The position numbers and the translations under genes were made by a program. Source: Syntrophomonas sp. (lineage in GTDB: Bacteria; Bacillota; Syntrophomonadia; Syntrophomonadales; Syntrophomonadaceae). From it: a DNA stretch of 64,000 bases. Of the stretch, positions 1 through 7,569 are shown in pieces. The stretch's first letter is position 1; each line of letters begins with the position of its first letter. Where the stretch lies: the NCBI GenBank assembly GCA_016841425.1, contig JAENZE010000003.1, forward strand, positions 1-64,000. The letters are read 5' to 3'. The notes beneath the pieces were generated by a model that saw only the letters and a program-made list of their open reading frames with translations, did not search any database and was not told the DNA's origin.

Positions 1-17
1 AAGAACTATTCTTTTCC

Positions 18-41
18 CAATTAACTCAAAATTGGAGTTTT
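18..41 (+). terminator. possible terminator at left edge
   Basis: A six-base-pair stem, CCAATT (18-23) with AATTGG (30-35), is followed by a short T run. It may end the gene left of the window that precedes sigH. The stem is AT-rich and weak, so this is tentative. Confidence 0.35.
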
Positions 42-156
42 TCAGGGGAAACTAAATAGTTTCGTTTTTAATGTCGATAAAGAAAAAAAGGTATTTATAA
101 ATGGAATAATTTGTTGGGTTTCTTTTATAGAGGAATAGTAGGAACCGGCGCATGCC

Positions 157-185
157 TTGACGATTCAGGGGTCACAGACTATAAT
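157..185 (+). promoter_or_regulatory. sigA-type promoter of sigH
   Basis: TTGACG (157-162), a 17-base spacer and a perfect TATAAT (180-185). Transcription would begin near 192, about 65 bases before the sigH start. No other gene lies between, so this is probably the vegetative sigH promoter. Confidence 0.8.
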
Positions 186-256
186 GATTTATAGTGTTCC
201 AAATGTAACAAGCTATTTTGAGTGCATAGATTAAAAAGCTAATGGAGGCGACTGAA

Positions 257-907
257 TTGCTTAGTTCTCTCGCTGCTCAGCAATACTACCTTACATACTC
301 AGATATGACCGACGAGGAAATAGTTGAATTAGCTCAACAAGGGGAACAGTTTGCGGTTGAGTATCTGGTAGACAAGTATAAGAATTTTGTGCGGGCTAAA
401 GCTAGATCATATTTTCTGATCGGCGCCGATAAAGAAGATATTATTCAAGAAGGAATGATAGGCTTATTTAAAGCCATTCGAGACTATAAGCTGGACAAAT
501 TGACATCATTCAGAGCATTTGCTGAATTATGTATTACCAGGCAGATTATAACTGCCATAAAAACTGCGACCCGTCAGAAACATATACCATTAAATTCTTA
601 TGTTTCATTGAATAAACCTGTTTACGATGAAGAATCAGATAGAACTCTTATAGATATATTATCTACTACCAAAATTACCAACCCGGAAGAAATTATTATA
701 AGCCGGGAAGAATTCATATTTATCGAGAAGAAGATGGGAGAAATACTAAGCTCTCTGGAATGGAAAGTTTTGATGGCTTATCTTGAAGGCAAATCCTATC
801 AGGAAATAGCAGTAGAGTTAAAAAGACATGTTAAATCTATCGATAATGCCCTGCAGAGGGTAAAAAGGAAGCTGGAAAAGTACCTGGAAGACAGGCATGA
901 GCTGTAA
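257..907 (+). CDS. sigH: RNA polymerase sporulation sigma factor SigH (sigma-H)
   Basis: Sigma-70 family factor that directs RNA polymerase to early sporulation and stationary-phase promoters. The protein of about 216 residues closely follows Bacillus SigH: region 2 carries KYKNFVRAKARSYFLIGAD and KLTSFRAFAELCITRQI, and the C-terminal region 4 helix-turn-helix carries SYQEIAVELKRHVKSIDNAL. An ATG at 242 is in frame, but GGAGGCG at 245-251 lies just after it and is correctly spaced for the TTG at 257, so I use the TTG. It is monocistronic, driven by the promoter at 157-185. Its place upstream of tRNAs and the tuf-rpmG-secE-nusG cluster is the usual one in Firmicutes. The function is secure; the start is an inference. 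Confidence 0.95.
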   Translation: MLSSLAAQQYYLTYSDMTDEEIVELAQQGEQFAVEYLVDKYKNFVRAKARSYFLIGADKEDIIQEGMIGLFKAIRDYKLDKLTSFRAFAELCITRQIITAIKTATRQKHIPLNSYVSLNKPVYDEESDRTLIDILSTTKITNPEEIIISREEFIFIEKKMGEILSSLEWKVLMAYLEGKSYQEIAVELKRHVKSIDNALQRVKRKLEKYLEDRHEL

Positions 908-927
908 AAACGATGAAAAGCAGTTTA

Positions 928-955
928 ATATAACACAACCTAAGGTTGGTTATAT
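928..955 (+). other. hairpin downstream of sigH
   Basis: ATATAAC (928-934) pairs with GTTATAT (949-955), and AACC with GGTT inside, around a TAA loop. It has no T run after it, so it may only protect the sigH mRNA 3' end. The rest of 908-1039 shows nothing recognisable. Confidence 0.35.
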
Positions 956-1039
956 GCTATAAGGCCCATCTATATTCTGCGCATTTTTCCCTCAACAGTG
1001 GAGCATATTAGGTAAATGGCTTGAATCAATACTTAACTA

Positions 1040-1068
1040 TTGACTTTGTTAGGCTCAGCGTATACAAT
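1040..1068 (+). promoter_or_regulatory. promoter of the tRNA cluster
   Basis: TTGACT (1040-1045), 17-base spacer, TACAAT (1063-1068). The first tRNA begins 12 bases downstream, as expected for a stable-RNA promoter with a very short leader. Confidence 0.75.
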
Positions 1069-1080
1069 ATTACTTGCTGA

Positions 1081-1156
1081 GCCGAGCTAGCTCAATCGGT
1101 AGAGCAGCTGATTTGTAATCAGCAGGTTGCGGGTTCAAGTCCTGTGCTCGGCTCCA
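1081..1156 (+). tRNA. tRNA-Thr (anticodon TGT)
   Basis: 76 nt including encoded CCA. Acceptor GCCGAGC pairs with GCTCGGC; the anticodon stem GCTGA/TCAGC encloses TTTGTAA with anticodon TGT, reading ACA. The T arm holds GGTTCAAGT. First of five tRNAs in one transcript. Confidence 0.96.
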
Positions 1157-1168
1157 AAATGAATTCCT

Positions 1169-1253
1169 GGAGGGATACCCAAGCGGCCAAAGGGGGCAGA
1201 CTGTAAATCTGTTGGCGACGCCTTCGAAGGTTCGAATCCTTCTCCCTCCACCA
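1169..1253 (+). tRNA. tRNA-Tyr (anticodon GTA)
   Basis: 85-nt class II tRNA with a long variable arm and encoded CCA. Acceptor GGAGGGA pairs with TCCCTCC; the anticodon loop CTGTAAA carries GTA. Twelve bases separate it from the preceding tRNA-Thr. Confidence 0.96.
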
Positions 1254-1260
1254 TGATCAA

Positions 1261-1336
<76 letters not shown>

Positions 1337-1344
1337 TGATTTGT

Positions 1345-1447
1345 TATTCCCGTAAGGGAATCTGATATAAGTGGTCCTCGAAGAGGGCAACAAAAAAATG
1401 TATTCCCATAGGGAATTGAAATAAGTGGTCCCCGCAGGGGGCAACCA
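1345..1447 (+). repeat. tandem pair of double-hairpin elements between tRNAs
   Basis: Two 47-bp copies (1345-1391 and 1401-1447, period 56) lie between tRNA-fMet and the next tRNA-Thr. Each has a first hairpin TTCCC/GGGAA and a second hairpin followed by GGCAAC. The second hairpin is CCTC/GAGG in copy 1 and CCCC/GGGG in copy 2, a covarying change. They are not tRNAs and carry no ORF. They may be processing or spacer hairpins of the tRNA transcript. Confidence 0.7.
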
Positions 1448-1450
1448 AAT

Positions 1451-1526
1451 GCCCTTATAGCTCAGTCGGCAGAGCGCATCCTTGGTAAGGATGAGGTCAC
1501 CGGTTCAAGTCCGGTTAAGGGCTCCA
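1451..1526 (+). tRNA. tRNA-Thr (anticodon GGT)
   Basis: 76 nt with encoded CCA. Acceptor GCCCTTA pairs with TAAGGGC; anticodon stem CATCC/GGATG with loop TTGGTAA gives anticodon GGT, reading ACC and ACT. Together with the TGT isoacceptor at 1081 it covers most threonine codons. Confidence 0.96.
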
Positions 1527-1530
1527 TCCG

Positions 1531-1607
1531 GGCGGCGTAGCTCAGTTGGCTAGAGCATACGGTTCATACCCGTAGTGTCAGGGGTTCGAATCCCTTCGCC
1601 GCTACCA
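1531..1607 (+). tRNA. elongator tRNA-Met (anticodon CAT)
   Basis: 77 nt with encoded CCA. Acceptor GGCGGCG pairs with CGCCGCT (terminal G-T wobble); anticodon stem TACGG/CCCGTA-type with loop TTCATAC. Paired position 1-72 and the general match to Bacillus elongator tRNA-Met argue against initiator or Ile2 identity. Confidence 0.92.
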
Positions 1608-1621
1608 TATAAAAAAATTGG

Positions 1622-1651
1622 GGAGTGAGAAATACTCACTCCTATTATTTT
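1622..1651 (+). terminator. terminator after the tRNA cluster
   Basis: Perfect 8-bp stem GGAGTGAG (1622-1629) / CTCACTCC (1635-1642), AAATA loop and a T-rich tail. It separates the tRNA transcript from tuf. Confidence 0.85.
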
Positions 1652-1722
1652 ATGCATATATTGGGTAAAATAAGATTAGTAATAAAAGTCACATATTTGA
1701 AAGGGGAAAGGTGAGAGAAAAG

Positions 1723-2925
1723 ATGGCAAAGCAGAAGTTTGAAAGGACAAAACCTCATCTTAACATTGGCACGATAGGTCACGTAGACCATGGTAAGACG
1801 ACCTTAACCGCAGCGATAACCCTGGTATTATCAAAAGTAGGTGGAGCAGTAGCAACATCGTACGATTCGATAGACAAAGCGCCGGAAGAGAGAGAAAGAG
1901 GAATCACCATCAATACGGCGCATGTAGAATACCAGACCGAGAACAGACATTATGCCCACGTAGACTGCCCGGGTCATGCCGACTACATAAAGAACATGAT
2001 AACCGGAGCAGCACAGATGGATGGATCAATACTGGTAGTATCAGCAGCAGATGGGCCGATGCCGCAGACCAGAGAACATATACTCTTATCAGGCCAGGTA
2101 GGAGTACAATATATGGTAGTATTCATGAACAAGATAGACATGGTAGATGACGAGGAATTATTAGAACTGGTAGAAATGGAGATCCGGGAATTATTGAGTG
2201 AGTATGACTATCCCGGAGACGACATACCAGTAGTAATGGGATCAGCATTAAAAGCCATGGAGTGTGGATGCGGAGACAAGGAATGCGAATGGTGCGGAAA
2301 GATATGGGCCTTAATGGATGCAGTAGACGATTATATACCGTTACCGGAAAGAGCAACCGATAAGCCGTTCCTGATGCCGATCGAGGACGTATTCACCATA
2401 ACTGGAAGAGGAACAGTAACCACCGGCAGAGTAGAAAGAGGTACCGTAAAAGTAGGAGACGAAGTAGCAATAGTAGGATTAAGAGACGAGATCAGGAAGA
2501 CCGTATGTACCGGAGTAGAAATGTTCCGGAAACTGTTAGATTATGCGGAAGCAGGAGATAACATCGGAACCCTGTTAAGGGGAGTAGACCGAAAAGAAGT
2601 GGAAAGAGGAATGGTACTGGCCAAGCCCGGGAGCATTCAGCCACTGACCAAATTCACTGCGCAGGTATATGTATTAACTAAAGAAGAAGGCGGAAGACAT
2701 ACCCCGTTTTTCGGAGGATACCGTCCGCAGTTTTACTTCCGTACCACAGACGTAACCGGAGTAATTGAACTGCCTGAGGGAGTAGAGATGGTAATGCCGG
2801 GAGACCATATTAATATGAAAATAGAATTAATTACACCGATAGCCATCGAAGAAGGATTGAGATTTGCTATTAGAGAAGGCGGAAGAACTGTCGGTGCCGG
2901 CGCTGTTATCGGCATTGAATCGTAA
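1723..2925 (+). CDS. tuf: elongation factor Tu, copy 1
   Basis: GTPase that brings aminoacyl-tRNA to the ribosomal A site. It has 400 residues with the G1 motif [17 protein letters not shown], and domains 2 and 3 ending in [10 protein letters not shown]. The start is the ATG at 1723, spaced 8 bases from AGGTGAG, giving the standard [16 protein letters not shown]; the in-frame GTG at 1711 lies inside the ribosome-binding site. Oddity: an insert with cysteines 181, 183, 188 and 191 (CGC then CEWC) in the G-domain region where most EF-Tu proteins lack cysteines, suggesting a metal-binding knuckle. It appears identical to the copy at 18032 at base level as far as I can read, apart from the last few codons (IES here, INE there). 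It is followed by its own terminator. Confidence 0.98.
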   Translation: MAKQKFERTKPHLNIGTIGHVDHGKTTLTAAITLVLSKVGGAVATSYDSIDKAPEERERGITINTAHVEYQTENRHYAHVDCPGHADYIKNMITGAAQMDGSILVVSAADGPMPQTREHILLSGQVGVQYMVVFMNKIDMVDDEELLELVEMEIRELLSEYDYPGDDIPVVMGSALKAMECGCGDKECEWCGKIWALMDAVDDYIPLPERATDKPFLMPIEDVFTITGRGTVTTGRVERGTVKVGDEVAIVGLRDEIRKTVCTGVEMFRKLLDYAEAGDNIGTLLRGVDRKEVERGMVLAKPGSIQPLTKFTAQVYVLTKEEGGRHTPFFGGYRPQFYFRTTDVTGVIELPEGVEMVMPGDHINMKIELITPIAIEEGLRFAIREGGRTVGAGAVIGIES

Positions 2926-2966
2926 AGCTGTAAGAAATTATTACTAAATAATGTGATTATTCGCTG

Positions 2967-2999
2967 CAGCAGGGGGTAATTTACCCCTGCTGTGTTTTT
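2967..2999 (+). terminator. terminator after tuf copy 1
   Basis: CAGCAGGGG (2967-2975) pairs with CCCCTGCTG (2984-2992), followed by GTTTTT. It isolates tuf from rpmG-secE-nusG. Confidence 0.85.
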
Positions 3000-3021
3000 C
3001 TTATGCTAAAGCAACAGATTA

Positions 3022-3051
3022 TTGACACATGCTCTTCCATTATGATAGAGT
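3022..3051 (+). promoter_or_regulatory. promoter of rpmG-secE-nusG
   Basis: Perfect -35 TTGACA (3022-3027), 18-base spacer and TAGAGT (3046-3051, four of six consensus bases). It sits between the tuf terminator and rpmG, about 40 bases before the rpmG start. Confidence 0.6.
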
Positions 3052-3091
3052 ATTGTAGGATTTTTGCGTACAGGATGGAGGTGCTGACATA

Positions 3092-3241
3092 ATGCGAGTA
3101 GGGATTACTCTTGCATGTACTGAATGCAAACAACGTAATTATATGACCACTAAAGATAAGAAGAAACAAACCGAAAAGTTGGAATTCAAAAAGTATTGCA
3201 AGTTCTGTAATGCACATACTGTACACAGAGAGATTAAGTAA
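3092..3241 (+). CDS. rpmG: 50S ribosomal protein L33
   Basis: Small large-subunit protein of 49 residues. The translation starts [13 protein letters not shown] and ends HREIK. Two CxxC pairs (CTEC near the N terminus and CKFC near the C terminus) make this the zinc-binding form of L33. GGAGGTG at 3077-3083 is well spaced for the ATG. It stands in the conserved tuf-rpmG-secE-nusG order. If zinc-free paralogues exist they are elsewhere. Confidence 0.95.
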   Translation: MRVGITLACTECKQRNYMTTKDKKKQTEKLEFKKYCKFCNAHTVHREIK

Positions 3242-3251
3242 TAACAGGGAT

Positions 3252-3509
3252 GTGAAGATCTTGGCTAATAAAACCAATAATACCACCGTGAAAAAGGACG
3301 GTAACGTAATTAGCCTGTATCAAAAAGCAAAGTCATACCTAACCAGTGTTTATAACGAACTGAAAAAAGTGCACTGGCCAGGTAGGACGCAATTGATTGC
3401 ATATACAGGAGTTGTACTCGTATCAGTTGTAGTTGTAGGATTTATTATCTGGCTGTTTGATACCGGCCTGGGATTCTTACTGGAAAAATTATTTAATGCC
3501 TTTGCATGA
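3252..3509 (+). CDS. secE: preprotein translocase subunit SecE
   Basis: Essential small subunit of the SecYEG channel. The 85 residues have a basic N-terminal segment, the family signature NELKKVHWPGR and one C-terminal membrane helix (TGVVLVSVVVVGFIIWLF), as in single-span Gram-positive SecE. The start is uncertain: a GTG at 3252 and a TTG at 3261 are both in frame and neither has a strong Shine-Dalgarno, and an ATG further upstream overlaps rpmG. Eleven bases after rpmG and just before nusG, the usual Firmicutes arrangement. Confidence 0.93.
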   Translation: MKILANKTNNTTVKKDGNVISLYQKAKSYLTSVYNELKKVHWPGRTQLIAYTGVVLVSVVVVGFIIWLFDTGLGFLLEKLFNAFA

Positions 3510-3528
3510 TCTAAAGGAGGTGGATGCA

Positions 3529-4119
3529 ATTACCATAGAAGAACAACTCGACCAGAAACCCCCTCAGGATGAAAATACGCCTGCTCATGAGAACCAGGGT
3601 GAATGGTATGTGGTACATACTTACTCGGGATATGAGAATAAAATAAAGGTTGACCTGGCAAAAAGAGTAGAATCAATGAATATGCAGGATAAAATCTTCG
3701 ATGTTATTATTCCCGAAGAACAGGAAGTAGAATTTAAAGGCGGGAAAAAGAAGATTACCAGCAAAAGAGTCTTCCCGGGATATGTTATAGTAAATATGAT
3801 TATGGGTGAAGATTCATGGTATGTTGTGCGCCATACTCCAGGAGTGACGGGATTTGTCGGTAGTGGAGGGAAGCCTATACCCCTTCGCGAAGAAGAAATT
3901 AAAAAAATTCTCAAACAGATGGGTCTGGCTGATAGCAAGCCCAAATTTATCGATATCGATATTGGTGAGAATATTAAAGTCAGGAGCGGACCATTTGCTA
4001 ATTTTACCGGGGTAGTCAGAGAGCTGCTTCCTGACCGTGGAAAAGTAAGGGTCAATATCACTATGTTTGGCAGGGAGACACCTGTCGAACTTGATTATGA
4101 GCAAATAGATAAAACCTAA
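3529..4119 (+). CDS. nusG: transcription termination/antitermination protein NusG
   Basis: RNA polymerase processivity factor that also contacts the ribosome. The NGN domain begins at GEWYVVHTYSGYENK and includes SKRVFPGYVIV; the KOW domain at the end holds VRSGPFANFTGVV. The start is unusual. A strong AAGGAGG (3514-3520) lies downstream of the last possible ATG (3496, inside secE). After it, the only in-frame standard start is a GTG at 3520 overlapping the Shine-Dalgarno itself. With normal spacing the start would be ATT at 3529. I place it there, giving about 196 residues; ATG 3496 is the alternative. The stop and family are certain. Confidence 0.9.
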   Translation: MTIEEQLDQKPPQDENTPAHENQGEWYVVHTYSGYENKIKVDLAKRVESMNMQDKIFDVIIPEEQEVEFKGGKKKITSKRVFPGYVIVNMIMGEDSWYVVRHTPGVTGFVGSGGKPIPLREEEIKKILKQMGLADSKPKFIDIDIGENIKVRSGPFANFTGVVRELLPDRGKVRVNITMFGRETPVELDYEQIDKT

Positions 4120-4131
4120 GGAGGTGAAATT

Positions 4132-4557
4132 GTGGCAAAAAGAATAATGGGTAAAGTATCCCTGCAGATAGCAGCAGGCAAGGCTACACCTGCACCCCCG
4201 GTTGGTCCAGCTTTGGGTCAATACGGAGTAAATATTATGGGCTTTTGCAAGGAATATAACGCTAGAACCGCCAATCAAACGGGTTATATTGTGCCGGTTG
4301 AGATCAGTGTATATGAAGATCGATCATTTTCGTTTATACTCAAATCTCCGCCAGCATCCGACCTCTTAAAAAAGGCGGCTAATGTTGACAAGGGTTCTGG
4401 AGTGCCAAACTTAAAGAAAATTGGTAAAGTACCCCGGGCCAAATTGATCGAGATTGCTGAATTAAAAAAAGAAGATTTAAATGCAGCCGATATCGAAGCA
4501 GCAGTCAGGATGATCGAAGGAACTGCACGCAGTATGGGATTAGAAGTAGTAGACTGA
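4132..4557 (+). CDS. rplK: 50S ribosomal protein L11
   Basis: L11 forms the GTPase-associated stalk base with L10 and 23S rRNA. The 141 residues show the N-terminal proline-rich loop [26 protein letters not shown] and the C-terminal RNA-binding domain ending [11 protein letters not shown] start at 4132, nine bases from AAGGAGG. It follows nusG by 12 bases and precedes rplA, the conserved order. Confidence 0.97.
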   Translation: MAKRIMGKVSLQIAAGKATPAPPVGPALGQYGVNIMGFCKEYNARTANQTGYIVPVEISVYEDRSFSFILKSPPASDLLKKAANVDKGSGVPNLKKIGKVPRAKLIEIAELKKEDLNAADIEAAVRMIEGTARSMGLEVVD

Positions 4558-4624
4558 GTAGAACTAAGCAATTAGATAATAATGTGGGAGGATTTTATCC
4601 GTTTAACCACTAGGAGGTAAAATT

Positions 4625-5326
4625 ATGAAACATGGAAAAGTTTATCGCGAACAGGAAAAAAAATATGACAAAACTATACTCCATGATCCGACTGAAGCCT
4701 TACAAATAGTTAAAGAGCTCTCAGCGGCCAAGTTTGATGAGACAGTAGAAGTTCATATCAAATTGGGAGTAGATCCTCGTCATGCTGATCAGCAGGTCAG
4801 AGGAACTGTAAGCCTACCCCATGGAACAGGTAAGACCCGGAAAGTACTGGTTTTTGCTAAAGGAGAAAAGCATAAAGAAGCTGAATTAGCCGGAGCCGAT
4901 TATGTAGGAGCCGAAGAACTGGCTGAGAAAATTCAGGGTGGATGGTTTGATTTTGATGTAGCAGTGGCCACCCCGGATATGATGGCAGTCGTCGGGAAAC
5001 TAGGTAAAATCCTGGGTCCGAGAGGTTTGATGCCTAATCCCAAGGCAGGTACCGTTACTTTCGATGTTGAAAGAACCGTAAATGAATTAAAAGCGGGTCG
5101 AATTGAATATCGAGTTGACAAAACATCTATAATACATGCTCCTATCGGCAGGGTGTCCTTTGATATTGAAAAATTACAGGATAACTTGAATGTTTTGGCC
5201 GAAGCCCTTATTAAAGCGAAGCCAGCAGCAGCCAAAGGACAGTATATGAGATCTGTAAGCGTATGCTCTACCATGGGACCTGGAATTAAAGTGAATCCCC
5301 TGGTATTAATGGCTGCCAACAAATAA
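4625..5326 (+). CDS. rplA: 50S ribosomal protein L1
   Basis: L1 forms the mobile L1 stalk at the E site and can repress its own operon. 233 residues with the signature region [20 protein letters not shown] and the C-terminal [25 protein letters not shown] start preceded by AGGAGG. The 67-base gap from rplK is longer than elsewhere in the operon but shows no clear regulatory fold to my eye. Confidence 0.97.
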   Translation: MKHGKVYREQEKKYDKTILHDPTEALQIVKELSAAKFDETVEVHIKLGVDPRHADQQVRGTVSLPHGTGKTRKVLVFAKGEKHKEAELAGADYVGAEELAEKIQGGWFDFDVAVATPDMMAVVGKLGKILGPRGLMPNPKAGTVTFDVERTVNELKAGRIEYRVDKTSIIHAPIGRVSFDIEKLQDNLNVLAEALIKAKPAAAKGQYMRSVSVCSTMGPGIKVNPLVLMAANK

Positions 5327-5340
5327 AAACTGGAATAGTG

Positions 5341-5349
5341 TGGTATACT
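5341..5349 (+). promoter_or_regulatory. extended -10 promoter of the rplJL leader
   Basis: TGGTATACT is an extended -10 element (TGn plus TATACT). No good -35 is visible at the expected position. It lies about 20 bases before the L10 leader structure. Confidence 0.5.
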
Positions 5350-5370
5350 TATAAAAAACTGCAAATTGAA

Positions 5371-5490
5371 GCTGTAGACAGCCGGTGGCTGAAGCCTGAA
5401 AGAACAAAAGTTCGCCTGCCGAGGTTATGATATAAATACTGATTACTTAGTAGTCAATATTCAAACCTCTGCACGTCTGCAGAGGTTTTT
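5371..5490 (+). ncRNA. ribosomal protein L10 leader with attenuator
   Basis: Autoregulatory mRNA leader bound by L10(L12)4. The core reads GTAGACAGCCGGTGGCTGA and later CCTGCCGAGGT, matching the conserved L10-leader kink-turn and pairing elements of Firmicutes. It ends in an intrinsic terminator: AACCTCTGCA (5464-5473) pairs with TGCAGAGGTT (5478-5487), then a T run. Family knowledge: excess L10 stabilises the terminating fold and reduces rplJL transcription. Confidence 0.88.
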
Positions 5491-5551
5491 AATTTGTAGT
5501 AATAACAAAATGTGGGTTATTTTATTGAAAATAAAAGGGGGTGAAATAGGA

Positions 5552-6076
5552 ATGCCCAAAATAGAACAAAAACAAAAGGTAGTAAAAGACATAGAACAGA
5601 AGCTGCAGGATGCTACATTAGTAGTCTTTACCGATTACCGGGGTATTAACGTGGAAGAAATGACCGTATTAAGAGATAGACTAAGAGTCCCCGGGGTTGA
5701 ATACCGGGTAGTAAAAAATACCCTGACTGAATTTGCCCTGCAGAATACAGGTTATGATGGGGTCATTGATAAGCTGGAGGGACCAAACGCTGTTTTGTTT
5801 AGTAATGAAGATCCGGTAGGGCCAGCCAAGACAATTTATGAGTTTATCAAACAATATAAAAAGCTGGAAGTCAAAGTAGGTATACTCGAAGGTCAGGTAG
5901 TATCGGCTGATAAAATAAAGAACCTGGCAGATTTACCACCCCGGGACGTGCTGCTGGCTCAAGTGGTGGGCACTATGCAGGCACCCATTACCAGCTTCGT
6001 ATATGTTCTTAACGCCAATCTCACCGGGCTGGTTAGAGCACTGGATCAGATTAAAGAACAAAAAGCCGCCAGCTAA
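5552..6076 (+). CDS. rplJ: 50S ribosomal protein L10
   Basis: L10 anchors L7/L12 dimers to the ribosome and is the likely ligand of the leader just upstream. 174 residues: the N-terminal rRNA-binding domain contains VVFTDYRGINVEEMTVLRDRLR and VVKNTLTEFAL, and a C-terminal helix for L12 dimers ends in LDQIKEQKA. The ATG at 5552 follows AAAGGGGGTGA; the ATG at 5510 lies within the leader and has no Shine-Dalgarno. Confidence 0.96.
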   Translation: MPKIEQKQKVVKDIEQKLQDATLVVFTDYRGINVEEMTVLRDRLRVPGVEYRVVKNTLTEFALQNTGYDGVIDKLEGPNAVLFSNEDPVGPAKTIYEFIKQYKKLEVKVGILEGQVVSADKIKNLADLPPRDVLLAQVVGTMQAPITSFVYVLNANLTGLVRALDQIKEQKAAS

Positions 6077-6108
6077 AAGAAAATGTAATTTATTAGGAGG
6101 TAATATTA

Positions 6109-6477
6109 ATGAGTAAAGTACAGGAAGTTATCGATATCGTAAAAGGATTGACAGTCCTTGAATTATCAGAATTGGTTAAAGCGTTGGAAGAAGAGTTTGG
6201 CGTAAGTGCTGCTGCCCCCATGGCGGTTGCTGCTGCTCCAGCAGCTGTTGAAGCTGTTGAAGAACAAACAGAATTTGATGTTATACTAACCTCTTCAGGA
6301 GACAAAAAGATTAATGTTATTAAAGTTGTTAGAGAGCTTACCAGTCTGGGACTTAAAGAAGCCAAAGCCCTGGTTGACGAAGCTCCCAATCCGATAAAAG
6401 AAAGAGTAAATAAAGAAGAAGCTGAAGCCATTAAAGCAAAAATTGAAGAAGCTGGCGGAAGTGTAGAAATAAAATAG
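6109..6477 (+). CDS. rplL: 50S ribosomal protein L7/L12
   Basis: Stalk protein that recruits translation GTPases. 122 residues: N-terminal dimerisation helices, an alanine-rich hinge and the C-terminal domain [23 protein letters not shown] with [20 protein letters not shown] precedes the ATG. It is followed by a strong terminator, so rplJL is a two-gene attenuated unit. Confidence 0.97.
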   Translation: MSKVQEVIDIVKGLTVLELSELVKALEEEFGVSAAAPMAVAAAPAAVEAVEEQTEFDVILTSSGDKKINVIKVVRELTSLGLKEAKALVDEAPNPIKERVNKEEAEAIKAKIEEAGGSVEIK

Positions 6478-6505
6478 TTCGATTCAAAAAATCCATGATT
6501 TGCAG

Positions 6506-6537
6506 GAGGTGCCCTATAGCAGGCACCTCTTTTTTTT
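6506..6537 (+). terminator. terminator after rplL
   Basis: GAGGTGCC (6506-6513) pairs with GGCACCTC (6522-6529), followed by eight T residues. Textbook intrinsic terminator. Confidence 0.92.
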
Positions 6538-6540
6538 GCA

Positions 6541-6618
6541 AGGTGACAAGGGGACGGTCCTTTTGTCCCTCTCGCTGAGACTTTTTAGAGGGACAAAAGG
6601 ACCGTCCCCTTGTCACCT
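6541..6618 (+). repeat. REP-like perfect inverted repeat, 32-bp arms
   Basis: Left arm 6541-6572 and right arm 6587-6618 are perfect reverse complements over 32 bp, with a 14-base loop. The core is GGGGACGGTCCTTTTGTCCC. Shorter relatives lie at 38504, 47009 and 48922. Such GGGGACGG-type elements are dispersed in clostridial genomes from my general knowledge. It carries no ORF. Confidence 0.88.
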
Positions 6619-6702
6619 GTTTAAATGTTTTTAGTTGAATTCCGCTATTTTCTGGTATAAGCTTTAAATAATGATATTTTGGAGAGAGGGGGGGACTGAG
6701 AG

Positions 6703-7395
6703 TTGAAAAAGAGTATTCTGGTTGTATGTATGGTCTGGTTAATAGTCCTGATTTTCGCTCCTGCCGCTATGGCCGGGCAATACCAATGGCAGGTGAGTAC
6801 GGATCAGCAGGGTAATATCCACGAGATCATCAGCATACAAGATATGGAAGCAGATTTAGATCTGGAGGGATGGAACAGCAGTAGCGGCGAAGGAACGTTA
6901 ATTCTGGAACGGGTTAATAAGGACTGGGATGAGTACAGTGCGGCACCAAATGGACTTCCTGTAACAGCTGAAACCAAAAACTATTTGATATTTTCTACTA
7001 CCACGCTGAGATATAGTCAAAGCAGCCAGCCCGGTTTGTTTGATGATCTGATATCGATGGCTGATGGAGATATAAATATTCAGGTGGCTGGCATAATACA
7101 GGAGAGCTCGGCTGCAGAAATTGACAATCTAAACCAGGATCCAACTGCCATCTGGAGATTGACATCAGAACAAAGTAAAAATGCTCTGGCCCAGGCGCCC
7201 ATATTTTTACAGGTAATTACCTTCGATGGACTTGCGATTAGTTTAACCATTTTGCTGTTCGGAATTACAGGCATAACTATATGGTATCTAACGTATATCA
7301 GACGGGTTAACAAACTGATTGAAGAAGAATATTCCCTGAGCAATATCGAAAAATTATTAGAAAAAGAAGAAGAAGAAGAAAAAGAAAATAACTAA
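6703..7395 (+). CDS. unknown exported, membrane-anchored protein between rplL and rpoB
   Basis: I do not recognise this family. The 230 residues have an N-terminal signal peptide (KKSILVVCMVWLIVLIFAP then AMAG), an extracellular domain of about 155 residues rich in acidic and polar residues, one membrane helix near residues 175-195 (LAISLTILLFGITGITIWYL), and a short cytoplasmic tail that ends in a run of glutamates. The start is TTG at 6703 after a G-rich stretch; no ATG fits the signal peptide. It is not part of the usual rplL-rpoB neighbourhood and has the rplL terminator before it and the rpoB promoter after it. Its topology would suit a sensor or scaffold of the cell surface, but that is a guess. 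Confidence 0.75.
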   Translation: MKKSILVVCMVWLIVLIFAPAAMAGQYQWQVSTDQQGNIHEIISIQDMEADLDLEGWNSSSGEGTLILERVNKDWDEYSAAPNGLPVTAETKNYLIFSTTTLRYSQSSQPGLFDDLISMADGDINIQVAGIIQESSAAEIDNLNQDPTAIWRLTSEQSKNALAQAPIFLQVITFDGLAISLTILLFGITGITIWYLTYIRRVNKLIEEEYSLSNIEKLLEKEEEEEKENN

Positions 7396-7410
7396 AATAG
7401 GCTGTTTGGC

Positions 7411-7439
7411 TTGACGACTGAATACTATTGTGATAACAT
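7411..7439 (+). promoter_or_regulatory. promoter of rpoBC
   Basis: TTGACG (7411-7416), 17-base spacer, TAACAT (7434-7439). A second candidate -10, TATAAT at 7461-7466, lacks a good -35. Either gives a leader of over 90 bases before rpoB. Confidence 0.55.
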
Positions 7440-7501
7440 TAGTACTTGCCATTTGCATTGTATAATGGTGTATTTATGGCTGAGTTTAGAGCTTGGACTT
7501 G

Positions 7502-7531
7502 AAAGCGAGGTTTGCCAAGGAGCCTTGCTTT
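7502..7531 (+). other. hairpin in the rpoB leader
   Basis: AAAGCGAGG (7502-7510) pairs over nine positions with CCTTGCTTT (7523-7531, one G-T pair), followed by a T-rich stretch. It could act as an attenuator or mRNA-stability element in the rpoBC leader. Only the pairing is seen. Confidence 0.4.
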
Positions 7532-7569
7532 TCACTCTTTTAGGAAATTTTATAAGGGGTGAGCATCTA

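Noticed and set aside
6541-6618. Second terminator of rplL
   Set aside because: A strong terminator already precedes it, the stem is far longer than needed, no T run follows, and the core recurs elsewhere in the window.
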